From Caryophanales bacterium UBA6356 (GTDB lineage Bacteria > Bacillota_I > Bacilli_A > RFN20 > CAG-826), in contig DJRQ01000045.1 of the NCBI GenBank assembly GCA_002440125.1, positions 1-29,077 on the forward strand: a stretch of DNA of 29,077 bases. The letters run 5' to 3'. A program made the translations under genes and the position numbers. The notes beneath the pieces are model-generated. The model was not told the origin of the DNA, made no database searches, and was given only the letters and a program-made list of their open reading frames with translations. Shown here one piece after another: positions 16,032 through 24,793 of the stretch; within the stretch, counting starts at the first letter, position 1, and each line of letters opens with the position of its first letter.

Positions 16032-17714
16032 TTAATCGAAGAGATCAGGGAAGGTCGTCTTAAAGTAGTCTAGCACGTACTCATCGTGGTAGATGATAGA
16101 CATCTTTTCGACGTAGTAGGATTTGGCCGCTTTGACCCAAGTGTCGCTAGAAGCAAGGCTATAAGCGATCTTATGGGCAATACGGTAGGCTTTGTCGAGT
16201 CCATAGAAATCATCCTTGGTTTCATCGAGACGACTGCTCTTAACGGCTTCTTTGACTTCGACGATAACGAAGTTCGTGCCGTCTTTAACGATATAAGGAT
16301 GGGTATCGGTGGTAAGAGGATCTTTTGGAATGAGGTAGTAATGGCCACCTTCATTCTTCACGTAATCGTATTTTGAATTGTCGTTGGAGACGAGTTGGTT
16401 GGCAACTTGCGTCTTGAAGATACGGTTACGGAGATTCTCGGGAAGGCTGCTTAAGCCGCCTGGAGTGTACCATCCATTCGTCGTTTCGTTTTTCGCGAAG
16501 AGTTCACGGCGTTGGATTTCGAAACCGGTCGTCGCGCTATAAGTGCCATTTGAGGTGAAGCTGTTCCATTGGGTTTCGAAGTTCGGATCATAACGAGAAG
16601 AAGAACTTTGGATGACTTTGAATTTCTCGCAAATATCGCCAAATTGCGACTCGAGATAATACTTATAGTCATTGGTGCCATCGCCATCGATATCGATTTC
16701 GCTTAAAGTCCAGTTCGCTCTATCGTAAATTTGCTTCGCGATTTGGCCTTCTTCGTTCGAAGTATCATAAAGCGTTTGATCGACGCCTTTGTAGAGTCGA
16801 TCGAGGAAGGTAAGACTGTATTTGTCCGCTTTCGAAACGTTATTCGAATCAGCCTTGATGATGACGCTGTCGTAGGCGTTCAATAAACGGCTGACATTGT
16901 TGTTATCGCCAGCTGGCAAGGTGATATAGTCCACTTTTCGAGCGGCTACGTTTTTAATCGTGCTCGCGTAGTTCTCATCAATCAAATATTGAGCGGTGAG
17001 TTCTTTGCGATAGATATCCGGTAAAACGTTGATCTCGATATATTCACTATAGACCGTGAAAATGTTCCGGAAGAACTTTTGAAGCAATGTGTCGTTAATG
17101 GCATCTTCTTCGGAAAGCCTATAAGAGCCATCGACAAGAACGCCTTCAGACTTGTAAGGGAGTTCCTCTCCTAGCTTCGAAGGAAGGTGATAATAATTCT
17201 TAATTTGAGCCTTATAGAATTTTTCCTCGATGAACTCATTGCGTTCTTGATAGGTGCTATCTTTCACATACCCAAAGAAGACTTCGTTGATGCGGTAGAG
17301 GACTTCGTTATAAAAGGAAATCACGCGTGCACGCGAGGCTTCTTTGTTAAGTTCTCCGTTCTCCTTCACTTGATAAGTGGAGTAAGTATTCACGAAAGCG
17401 TCAAGTTTGGCATCATCGTGACTGGTAGCAACTGCTTTTAAGCCGTTCTCACCAAAGAAAGGGCCAAAAACACTTTGAGAATAGATATAAAGAACATTGT
17501 TAAGGATCTTTTCGCTATTCGTGTCGCCGCTGGTGACAAGAGCTTCGTAAATCTGCTTTTCAGTGTTGTTGTAGATCGTCTCAGCTTCACTTCCAAAATC
17601 GAGAATGGGGTTATTAGTCGGAAGGTTTGCCTCGACCTTGTCGCAGCCCGCTAAGAGCAAGGCGCTTGACATGAGGCCAAGAGCAAGGACGTTTTTCATC
17701 TTATTTTTTGACAT
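16032..17714 (-). CDS. Large lipoprotein of unknown function, 560 residues
   Basis: A short basic N-terminus, a hydrophobic stretch and the lipobox LLAGC (Cys24) mark a membrane-anchored lipoprotein on the outer face. The rest is polar and rich in Asn, Tyr, Lys and Glu. No family is recognised with certainty. Overall organisation and pairing resemble the parvulin-type lipoprotein encoded just upstream, and a C-terminal segment (THPYIVKDGTNFVIVEVKEA) looks like the end of a PrsA-type domain, so a degenerate foldase is possible. ATG 17714 is preferred over 17699 because GGGAGG lies 11 bases upstream of it. It overlaps the upstream gene by 14 bases, so the two are co-translated. A terminator follows. 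Confidence 0.82.
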   Translation of the reverse strand: MSKNKMKNVLALGLMSSALLLAGCDKVEANLPTNNPILDFGSEAETIYNNTEKQIYEALVTSGDTNSEKILNNVLYIYSQSVFGPFFGENGLKAVATSHDDAKLDAFVNTYSTYQVKENGELNKEASRARVISFYNEVLYRINEVFFGYVKDSTYQERNEFIEEKFYKAQIKNYYHLPSKLGEELPYKSEGVLVDGSYRLSEEDAINDTLLQKFFRNIFTVYSEYIEINVLPDIYRKELTAQYLIDENYASTIKNVAARKVDYITLPAGDNNNVSRLLNAYDSVIIKADSNNVSKADKYSLTFLDRLYKGVDQTLYDTSNEEGQIAKQIYDRANWTLSEIDIDGDGTNDYKYYLESQFGDICEKFKVIQSSSSRYDPNFETQWNSFTSNGTYSATTGFEIQRRELFAKNETTNGWYTPGGLSSLPENLRNRIFKTQVANQLVSNDNSKYDYVKNEGGHYYLIPKDPLTTDTHPYIVKDGTNFVIVEVKEAVKSSRLDETKDDFYGLDKAYRIAHKIAYSLASSDTWVKAAKSYYVEKMSIIYHDEYVLDYFKTTFPDLFD

Positions 17715-20043
17715 AGTAGCAAGCGCCTCCCACGTTGAATAAGGAAGAATAGGCGGAACTCGAATTATTGGCATTGCCATAGGCAACCGCGCAAAGTTCC
17801 GTCAAAAGCGTGCCTTTGATGGTTCCCGCGCCATATTCTCTCGCCTCGTTTTGAGCGGCGATTTGTTCAGCGTATTCCTTCCAATTGTTCTTCCAAGTAT
17901 TCCATAGATCATCTTGCGTGCTTTGACGCTTGGTGACACTGTAATTTTTGACGTTCTTCTCAAGATTGCTGTCGGTGAATGTGACAGCGCCATTTTCGAA
18001 GAGACGTTGGAATTCATAGGTATTGAGATCGCTCAAGTAGCTGGTGATAGCCGTTTCGACTTTGCTACGACGATCGGAGAATTCGTTTTGGGAATTCTTG
18101 TTGTAGTTGATGTAGGTGGTGAGATCCTTCTTGTCTTCCCCATAGGTTGGATATTTCGAGGTCTTATCGCCTTTGGTCGTGCTAGGAACGTAGTCACTAT
18201 AATAGTCGTTTAGAGAAGCACTATTAACCTTATATGTTCCATCGGCATTTTTGATTTCATCTTCGGTGTAGTTGACGTATTGATTGGTTCTTTCGTCATA
18301 CTTATAGCCATACTCATTCAAAGCGCTTCTTGCAACGGTGATGAAGTGAATGCCTTGATAACTGCTTCCACTTCCGGCACGAACAGCCAAAACGATGTTC
18401 CCTTCGCTGTCGGTGAGGACGTTTTTAGCGTTTTTATCGGTTTCTTCGCTGTTGATACCTGTGACGACATTTGTGGTATCTATAGAGAAACCAGGGAGGT
18501 CACCAAACTGTTTGCTATAGACGCCATTGGCGGTCGCGATTTCATTATCGACTTGACCCGCTTCGTCCGCGCCTTTGTTTTTATAGCAGGCATTTAGATT
18601 TTCGAGGGCCTTTTTCGAAGCGGCTTTGGTGTTATCGTCAAGCCAGGTGTAGCGGAATTCTGCATCGGTTGGAATAGCAGTGGTTACACCGGCTTTTGGA
18701 GTCGCGTTCGTTGGGATGGCATTCGGAGTGATAACACAAACATTGTGCTTGTTGAAATATTTGTTGTAGATGACGTTTCTGGGATAGAAGGTCTCTTGCG
18801 AATCGCTCCAGACTGGGGTTTGGGTATCGTCCGCAGTGGTCTTAGCGGTGTCTTTTAAAGCGAGAGCGGCGCCCATTGGGATTTGCCCGACGCCTTCCGC
18901 TTCGAAGAAGTTATAGACGCTTACTTCTTGGCCATCGCTTTCGACGATGGTTTGATTGGTGTCAATAACCTCATCGTCTGAGCTTTCTGGGTTGTGGTCG
19001 GCATTCTGAGTGAGGCCTGGCATAAGGCGATAAGCCTCTTCCTTCGAGCTTTCGCGCTTGCTATAAAGCGATTCAAAAGCATAAGTGCCAAGTTGGAACT
19101 CATGGACGAGGGCGCTATCGCTTCCGACAACGTTCTTATTCATGATTCCGTATTCACCATAGACGGTGTTGGAAGAGTCATCGCTATAGCTTAAAGCGAT
19201 CGATCCGAAGTTGTGGCGATTTTCGGCACCCGTGCTCTCTAAAATGCCTGTACTGGCATTAAATTGAGCGCCGGCAAGTTCCAGAATGACGTTGGCGACC
19301 TTCGTCGCTTCGCCTGATTCGTTAACGCCTGTGCTATCGCCGATCTTGTCTTGCGTATAAGACTTATCGGCGGCGCTTGCGAGCTTCACGAGAATGTGGC
19401 GGATGTGATATGGCATTTGACCTTTGAGCCAGCCATCGTTTCCGATGCCCCAATCTTCGCTTCCTTCAAAAGAAGTCTTCTTTTCGCCGTTTTGCATGTA
19501 ATAGCCATCGCGCATAGCTTCATAGCCGTTGATGCTATTGTCGCCTGTCCCGAAGTTTTGGGTCATTTGGCTATTGAAATCTTTTTTCTCGGCTTCGTAG
19601 AGCTTCTTTTCGAAAAGCTCGTCGATGTTATTGACATTCTCGCTATCGAAAAGCTTCTCTAACTCTTCTTCGTAGGTGGTGCTGTTGCTATTGGCGTTAT
19701 TCTTGGCCGTTAGCTTAACGCTCATGACGTCGGATGTAGCGGTAGCGCGAAGGTTACGCATCTTCGCCCCTCTATCACCAACGTGATTCTTTTCGTAAGT
19801 TTCGTAATAGTGTCGAACAAGAACTTCGAAAATCTTGTCAAACTGGGAGCTAAGAGAGCTGCCGCTTTCTTGGTAGTTCTTTAGCAAATCCTGGGCGGTG
19901 TAACTGGTGCGGGCGCCGGTGGCGTCGGTATAGGTCATGATGACCCCGCTATCGCTTTCCGTGACTCGGTCGCAAGCCGTTAAAGCAGCGACAGAGGCGG
20001 CGATTGCTACAAGCCCGAGAGCACATTTTTTCACTTTCTTCAT
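17701..20043 (-). CDS. Large parvulin-like (PrsA-type) lipoprotein, 780 residues
   Basis: The signal peptide ends in lipobox LTAC (Cys24), so the mature protein is lipid-anchored outside. PYHIRHILVKL (211-221) is the opening strand of parvulin prolyl isomerases. Later pieces, FGSIALSYSDD (about 279) and EFQLGTYAFESLY (about 312), match the rest of that domain. A second isomerase-like segment may start at YQGIHFITV (about 562). At 780 residues it is more than twice the size of typical PrsA (about 290), with long Asn/Ser/Thr-rich inserts. A role in folding exported proteins is inferred. The AAGGAGG site lies 15 bases before ATG, unusually far, with no start codon between. It heads a two-gene operon divergent from suf. 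Confidence 0.82.
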   Translation of the reverse strand: MKKVKKCALGLVAIAASVAALTACDRVTESDSGVIMTYTDATGARTSYTAQDLLKNYQESGSSLSSQFDKIFEVLVRHYYETYEKNHVGDRGAKMRNLRATATSDVMSVKLTAKNNANSNSTTYEEELEKLFDSENVNNIDELFEKKLYEAEKKDFNSQMTQNFGTGDNSINGYEAMRDGYYMQNGEKKTSFEGSEDWGIGNDGWLKGQMPYHIRHILVKLASAADKSYTQDKIGDSTGVNESGEATKVANVILELAGAQFNASTGILESTGAENRHNFGSIALSYSDDSSNTVYGEYGIMNKNVVGSDSALVHEFQLGTYAFESLYSKRESSKEEAYRLMPGLTQNADHNPESSDDEVIDTNQTIVESDGQEVSVYNFFEAEGVGQIPMGAALALKDTAKTTADDTQTPVWSDSQETFYPRNVIYNKYFNKHNVCVITPNAIPTNATPKAGVTTAIPTDAEFRYTWLDDNTKAASKKALENLNACYKNKGADEAGQVDNEIATANGVYSKQFGDLPGFSIDTTNVVTGINSEETDKNAKNVLTDSEGNIVLAVRAGSGSSYQGIHFITVARSALNEYGYKYDERTNQYVNYTEDEIKNADGTYKVNSASLNDYYSDYVPSTTKGDKTSKYPTYGEDKKDLTTYINYNKNSQNEFSDRRSKVETAITSYLSDLNTYEFQRLFENGAVTFTDSNLEKNVKNYSVTKRQSTQDDLWNTWKNNWKEYAEQIAAQNEAREYGAGTIKGTLLTELCAVAYGNANNSSSAYSSLFNVGGACYYVKK

Positions 20044-20084
20044 AAGTGTGGACTCGTTCCTCCTTGCACTAACAATGCCACATT

Positions 20085-20113
20085 AGTCTATTCTCTAAAG
20101 AGAATGGGTGCAA
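20085..20113 (-). promoter_or_regulatory. Promoter and operator of the lipoprotein operon
   Basis: On the reverse strand TTGCAC (20108-20113), a 17-base spacer and TAGACT (20085-20090) form a good promoter. The spacer is filled by a perfect palindrome, ATTCTCTAAAGAGAAT at 20090-20105. Such placement is typical of a repressor site. Confidence 0.6.
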
Positions 20114-20157
20114 GAAAGAATTTCCTTGGACTCTATCCCCTCTTCTTATCATCTTCG

Positions 20158-20186
20158 TTGCGAAGGCCTTCGCCCTAAACTAGAAT
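20158..20186 (+). promoter_or_regulatory. Promoter and operator of the suf operon
   Basis: TTGCGA (20158-20163), 17 bases and TAGAAT (20181-20186) form the promoter 21 bases before sufC. A perfect 14-bp palindrome, GCGAAGGCCTTCGC (20160-20173), overlaps the -35 box. It could bind an iron-sulfur or iron-responsive repressor; the regulator is not known. Confidence 0.6.
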
Positions 20187-20207
20187 AATGTGGCTTTGGA
20201 GTGACTT

Positions 20208-21038
20208 ATGGCGAATCTTATTATTGAAAATCTATGCGTATCAGTTAAGGGAACACCGATTCTTAAAGGGGTGAACCTTGCTGTTAAACAAGGTGAAACT
20301 TTGGCGCTTTTAGGTCCGAATGGACATGGCAAGTCCACCCTTTTGGCCGCGATTATGGGCAATCCAAATTTCGAGGTTACGGGAGGCAACATCACTTTGG
20401 ATGGCAAAGACGTCTTTTCGATGTCTGTTGACGAACGTTCTAAAGCAGGCCTTTTTTTAGCGATGCAATATCCGGCTGAGATTCCAGGCTTAAATAGCGC
20501 CGAATTCTATAAAGCGGCGATGAACGCAAGAAGAGAGAAGCCATTAGGCGTTTTTGAATTCTACCGGATTCTTGAGAAAGCCTACCAGGAGCTTGAAATT
20601 CCTTTCGAGATGAGTAAACGCAATCTTAATGAGGGTTTTAGCGGTGGAGAAAAAAAGCGGAATGAGATTCTTCAAATGCGCCTTCTTTCTCCAAAGATCG
20701 CAATGCTCGATGAAATCGATAGCGGTCTTGACGTCGATGCGATGAACATCGTTGCCAAGGCTATCGAAGAAGAGCAAAAGAAAGGGACCGGTTTCCTGGT
20801 TATTAGCCACTATGCGCGCCTATACCACATGATCCATCCTTCTCGTGCCGCCGTCTTGGTAAATGGGAGAATTGTCTTGGAAGGCGGACCTGAAATTATT
20901 GAAAGAATCGACAAAGAAGGCTATGAATGGCTGAAGAAGGACTATGGCATTCGCTTGGAAAAGGAAGAGGAGAAATCTTTCGCTGGCGTTTCCATCGGTG
21001 CTTGTGCGACGAAGGTGGCGGTTCATGATGGAAAATAA
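20208..21038 (+). CDS. sufC: Fe-S cluster assembly ATPase SufC
   Basis: SufC is the cytosolic ABC ATPase that drives the SufBCD scaffold. Visible are Walker A GPNGHGKST (36-44), the signature FSGGEKKR (144-151), which is the SufC form of the ABC signature, and Walker B MLDEIDSGLD from residue 166. Walker A has His where Ser is usual. The 276-residue length includes a C-terminal tail of about 25 residues beyond the common 250 or so, ending near VHDGK. It leads a five-gene suf operon and overlaps sufD by 14 bases. GGAG lies at normal distance before the ATG. Confidence 0.95.
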   Translation: MANLIIENLCVSVKGTPILKGVNLAVKQGETLALLGPNGHGKSTLLAAIMGNPNFEVTGGNITLDGKDVFSMSVDERSKAGLFLAMQYPAEIPGLNSAEFYKAAMNARREKPLGVFEFYRILEKAYQELEIPFEMSKRNLNEGFSGGEKKRNEILQMRLLSPKIAMLDEIDSGLDVDAMNIVAKAIEEEQKKGTGFLVISHYARLYHMIHPSRAAVLVNGRIVLEGGPEIIERIDKEGYEWLKKDYGIRLEKEEEKSFAGVSIGACATKVAVHDGK

Positions 21039-21717
21039 ATCGAGACAATGCCTTGTCGATACTCTCCCTTCCGATTTGCATTTGCTTGTCAAAGAAGGGG
21101 AAGAATGTTATTTGTCCCTAGTGAGTCTCTCCCAAGCGCAAAACGCTGAAATTGTCGTCGATGTCCAAAAAAACGCTCGTTTTGTTGGTGCTTTTGCCGA
21201 TTTTTGTGATTTCGACGTTCATTTCAAAATTACCATAAATCTTTTATCCGAGGGCGCGAGTTCGGAATGGCATTTGGCGAGCCTAAGCTCGAAAAAAGAA
21301 AGCAAGATCTATGAGGCAAACATCAATCATCTTGCTCGCCATACGACGGCTGTTGTCTCTAGTTATGGCATCGCTCGAGAAGAGAGCTTTCTGAAGCTTT
21401 CCGGCACATCTTTCATTCAAAAAGGTTCGAAGGAATCAAATACCCGCCAAGAAGCAAAGATCATCGTTTTCGACCCTCATTCGGACGGTCTTGCCTCTCC
21501 CGCTTTGCGAATCGATGAGAATGATGTTTCGGCTTCTCACGCCGCGGTTGTTGGAAGACTCAATGAACAACATCTTTTCTATCTCGAATCCCGAGGCATC
21601 GATTTGCTTTTGGCGAAACGTTTGATCGCCTTAGGATACCTCAAACCCATTGAACGCTATTTCGATGATGAAAAACTCCGAGAAAAACTCGATAACCAAA
21701 TTGAAAGGAGGTTCTAA
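21025..21717 (+). CDS. sufD: SufD-like Fe-S scaffold subunit, short form
   Basis: At 230 residues this is little more than half of a standard SufD (about 400-430). It keeps the C-terminal SufB/SufD hallmarks: IDENDVSASHAAVVGRLNEQ, with the conserved His, then LFYLESRGI and an LIALGYLKPI helix. The N-terminal helical part seen in longer SufD proteins is missing. No in-frame lesion is seen, so this is a natural compact form rather than a broken gene. Start is ATG 21025 or the next codon at 21028; AAGGTGG lies just ahead. It pairs with SufB on SufC in the scaffold complex. A strong AAAGGAGG for sufS overlaps its end. Confidence 0.88.
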   Translation: MMENKSRQCLVDTLPSDLHLLVKEGEECYLSLVSLSQAQNAEIVVDVQKNARFVGAFADFCDFDVHFKITINLLSEGASSEWHLASLSSKKESKIYEANINHLARHTTAVVSSYGIAREESFLKLSGTSFIQKGSKESNTRQEAKIIVFDPHSDGLASPALRIDENDVSASHAAVVGRLNEQHLFYLESRGIDLLLAKRLIALGYLKPIERYFDDEKLREKLDNQIERRF

Positions 21718-21718
21718 T

Positions 21719-22948
21719 ATGTTCGATCCTTTCTTTATCCGAAAAGATTTTCCGATGCTTCGAAACAACATTGAAATGCAAGGGAAAAAGCTTGTTTGGC
21801 TTGATAATGCGTCGACTACCTTCAAACCCGATTGCGTATTGGATGCGGTGAAGGAATATTACACTTCGATGACTGCCAATTCCCATCGAGGGGATTACGA
21901 TCTTTGCTTTTTTGTCGATAAGAAAATCGCAGAAGTTCGCGCAAAAGTGGCTTCTTTTTTGAATGCCAATGAAAATGAGATTGTTTTTACTTCGGGCGCG
22001 ACGATGGGATTGAACCTCGTGGCATTCGGCTATGGCGTCAAATTTTTAAAAGAGGGCGATGAGATTCTTCTCACCGAAGCGGAACATGCTTCGAACGTTT
22101 TGCCTTGGTTTAAGGTGGCCGAAATGACAGGGGCCATCATTAAGTACATTCCTCTTGATAAAGAAGGTCGTTTAACCATCGAAAACCTTAAGAAAACGAT
22201 TACTTCTAAAACGAAAATTGTTGCCGCTGCCATGGTGACAAACGTCCTTGGCTTTGTCGCTCCAGCCAAGGAAATCGCAAGTGTTTGCCATGAAAATGGT
22301 GCCCTCTTCGTTTTGGATGGGGCTCAAACCGTTCCCCATATGCCAATTGATGTGAAGGACCTTGATTGTGACTTTTTGGCTTTTAGCGGCCATAAGCTTT
22401 GCGGGCCTACTGGAATTGGTTGCCTCTATGGAAAGTTTGATTTGCTTTGCAAGATGGATCCTTTTATGACGGGCGGAGGCATGAATGCGAAATTCGACGT
22501 GTGCGGTCAAGTCGGTTTCTTAGAGCCTCCTTTGAAGTTTGAAGCGGGGACGCAAAATATCGAAGGTATATTTGGTCTTGGAGCGGCGATTGATTATATA
22601 GAGAAAATCGGAATGAAAAATATCGAAGAATATGAGCGCTCCTTGAAAAAATATGCTGTTAGCGAGCTCGAAAAAACGGGGAACGCGATTATCTATAACC
22701 CGCATTCCGAATCTGGTATTGTTACGTTTAATATCAAAGGCGTCTTTGCCCAAGATGCCGCAACCTTCCTAAATAGCAAGGGCATTGCGTGTCGAAGTGG
22801 CCAGCATTGCGCTAAGATTTTGACCGACTTCCTTGGCACGGTCGCTACTGTTCGCGCCAGTTTCTATTTCTATACGACCAAAGAAGAAGTGGATAAGCTG
22901 GTGGATGCTGTGTCTCATGGAAAGGAGTTTCTCGATGCCTACTTTTGA
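21719..22948 (+). CDS. sufS: Cysteine desulfurase SufS
   Basis: This class II PLP enzyme removes sulfur from cysteine as a persulfide and passes it to SufU. The 409-residue protein has the PLP lysine in FSGHKLCGP (Lys226, after His225) and the catalytic cysteine in GIACRSGQHC (Cys358). The N-terminal RKDFPML and LDNASTTFKP segments are typical. The start is set by AAAGGAGG just before ATG 21719, one base after the sufD stop. It overlaps sufU by 14 bases. Confidence 0.95.
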   Translation: MFDPFFIRKDFPMLRNNIEMQGKKLVWLDNASTTFKPDCVLDAVKEYYTSMTANSHRGDYDLCFFVDKKIAEVRAKVASFLNANENEIVFTSGATMGLNLVAFGYGVKFLKEGDEILLTEAEHASNVLPWFKVAEMTGAIIKYIPLDKEGRLTIENLKKTITSKTKIVAAAMVTNVLGFVAPAKEIASVCHENGALFVLDGAQTVPHMPIDVKDLDCDFLAFSGHKLCGPTGIGCLYGKFDLLCKMDPFMTGGGMNAKFDVCGQVGFLEPPLKFEAGTQNIEGIFGLGAAIDYIEKIGMKNIEEYERSLKKYAVSELEKTGNAIIYNPHSESGIVTFNIKGVFAQDAATFLNSKGIACRSGQHCAKILTDFLGTVATVRASFYFYTTKEEVDKLVDAVSHGKEFLDAYF

Positions 22949-23393
22949 AATAACCCCGCAAATCATGCGTGAAATTATTATGGATCACTATTCTTCTCCG
23001 CGCCATAAAGGGAAGCCGGAAAACCAAGACGGTTATATTTCCGTTCATACCGATAGCGTGAATTGCATCGATTCCTTTGACGTTTATCTAAAATACGAAA
23101 ACGGAAAAGTGGTCGACGCCCGTTGGGAAGGCGTTGCTTGCACGATTTCGAGCGCTTCCACGGACATCCTTTGCGATCGCCTTATTGGAATGAATGAGAA
23201 GGAAGGGCTTTACCTTATCACGCAATATCTCAATATGATTTCGGAAAAGCCTTATGACGATTCCGTTTTGGATGAAGCTATCGTCTTTATGAATACTGGC
23301 AAACAAGCCGCCCGCATTCATTGCGCGACTATGGGATGGGATGCCATGCGCGAGCTCCTTTTGAAAGAGGAGGGGAACGATGGAAGAAAATAA
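22935..23393 (+). CDS. sufU: Zinc-dependent sulfurtransferase SufU
   Basis: SufU accepts sulfur from SufS through zinc-ligand exchange and hands it on to SufBCD. The 152-residue protein keeps the expected zinc-site residues: Cys44 and Asp46 (NCID), Cys69 ([10 protein letters not shown]) and Cys130 (RIHCATMGW). The SufU-specific insert before RIHC is present, which separates it from IscU. AAAGGAG precedes ATG 22935, inside the end of sufS. It overlaps sufB by 14 bases. Confidence 0.94.
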   Translation: MPTFEITPQIMREIIMDHYSSPRHKGKPENQDGYISVHTDSVNCIDSFDVYLKYENGKVVDARWEGVACTISSASTDILCDRLIGMNEKEGLYLITQYLNMISEKPYDDSVLDEAIVFMNTGKQAARIHCATMGWDAMRELLLKEEGNDGRK

Positions 23394-24789
23394 AAAAGAC
23401 GTTTCCTTTCTCGATAAGGAATATGCTTACGATTTCAAGACCGACCAAAAAAGTCTTTTTACCACGGGAAAAGGGATTAATGAACAAGTCGTTCGCGAGA
23501 TTTCCAAGATCAAAGAGGAACCCGATTGGATGCTGGAATATCGTCTTAAAGCGTTTCATGCTTTCTCGAAGATGCCTCTTCCCAATTTTGGGCCTGATTT
23601 AACGTTCTTGGATTTTCCAAGCTATACCTATTACACGAGGGTATCCAATCAAGAATCCCAGGATTGGAACGAGGTTCCTCACGCCGTCAAAGAAACTTTT
23701 GAGAAACTCGGGATTCCAGAAGCCGAACAAAAGTTTCTCTCTGGCGTTACTACCCAATACGAATCGGAAGTCGTTTACCATAACATGCTTCAAGAAGTCG
23801 AAGAGAAGGGTGTTATCTTTCTTTCCACGGATATGGGGCTAAGGCTTTTTCCAGAGCTATTCAAGAAATATTTCGGGAGTGTTGTTCCCTTCGGAGACAA
23901 TAAGTTCGCTGCTTTGAATGGAGCGGTTTGGAGCGGTGGTTCTTTTATCTATGTTCCTAAGGGAGTGCACCTTGAGAAGCCCCTTCAATCCTATTTCCGT
24001 ATCAATAACGAGAAAAGTGGGCAATTTGAGCGTTCTTTGATTATTTGCGACGAAGGTTCTTCGATTAATTATGTCGAAGGTTGCACGGCTCCTATTTACA
24101 GCAAGGAATCGCTTCACGCTGCCGTTGTGGAAATCGTCGTTCTTAAAGATGCCCGTTGCCGTTATACGACGGTTCAAAATTGGTCGAATAACATCGTCAA
24201 CCTCGTGACGCAAAGAGCCCTTGTGGAAGAAGGGGGCCTTATGGAGTGGGTCGATGGCAACATCGGTTCGATGCGCAACATGAAATATCCTGCTTGCATC
24301 TTAAAAGGCGATAATAGCCGGGGTTCGGTTATATCGATCGCCGTTGGAGGCAAGAACCAATTTCAAGATAATGGTGCGCGGATGATTCATATTGGCAAGA
24401 ATACGAGTTCTAATATCATTTCGAAGTCCATTTGCAAGAATGGAGGCATTGCAAACTATCGGGGAACGGTGAGGATTTTGCCAAGCGCAGAGAACGCTCA
24501 CGCCCATGTGGAGTGTGACACCTTGATTGTGGACGATAAATCCAAAAGCGATACTTACCCGAAGAACGAGATTCGCAATGCCACCAGTTTTATCGAACAC
24601 GAAGCGACCGTTTCTAAAATCAACGAGGATCAGCTTTTCTATTTGATGTCTCGTGGCTTAACTGAAGAAGAAGCGACCAATTCCATTATCATGGGCTTTA
24701 TTGAGCCCTTCTCACGTGAGCTTCCGATGGAATATGCGATTGAGCTTAATCGGCTCATAAAACTCGATATGTCAGACTCAATTGGCTAA
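23380..24789 (+). CDS. sufB: Fe-S cluster assembly scaffold SufB
   Basis: SufB is the core scaffold subunit on which clusters are built, together with SufC and SufD. The 469 residues match family length. Typical segments are [31 protein letters not shown] with the conserved cysteine, [10 protein letters not shown], and near the end [19 protein letters not shown] and GFIEPF. A strong GAGGAGGGG site lies before the ATG, within sufU. It closes the suf set, and mnmG begins four bases later. Confidence 0.96.
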   Translation: MEENKKDVSFLDKEYAYDFKTDQKSLFTTGKGINEQVVREISKIKEEPDWMLEYRLKAFHAFSKMPLPNFGPDLTFLDFPSYTYYTRVSNQESQDWNEVPHAVKETFEKLGIPEAEQKFLSGVTTQYESEVVYHNMLQEVEEKGVIFLSTDMGLRLFPELFKKYFGSVVPFGDNKFAALNGAVWSGGSFIYVPKGVHLEKPLQSYFRINNEKSGQFERSLIICDEGSSINYVEGCTAPIYSKESLHAAVVEIVVLKDARCRYTTVQNWSNNIVNLVTQRALVEEGGLMEWVDGNIGSMRNMKYPACILKGDNSRGSVISIAVGGKNQFQDNGARMIHIGKNTSSNIISKSICKNGGIANYRGTVRILPSAENAHAHVECDTLIVDDKSKSDTYPKNEIRNATSFIEHEATVSKINEDQLFYLMSRGLTEEEATNSIIMGFIEPFSRELPMEYAIELNRLIKLDMSDSIG

Positions 24790-24793
24790 GGAA

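Noticed and set aside
20944..21024. Upstream extension of sufD inside sufC
   Set aside because: The extra 27 residues are arginine-rich, unlike SufD, and lie in sufC; AAGGTGG directly before ATG 21025 supports the shorter start.
24711..24720. CTCACGTGAG inside sufB as a possible parS site for ParB
   Set aside because: Only the central TCACGTGA matches the parS consensus; the outer bases do not, and no second copy was found nearby.
24782..24793. TTG 24782 as the mnmG start
   Set aside because: No ribosome site precedes it; ATG 24794 fits the family N-terminus equally well and avoids a rare start, although it too lacks a well-spaced site.
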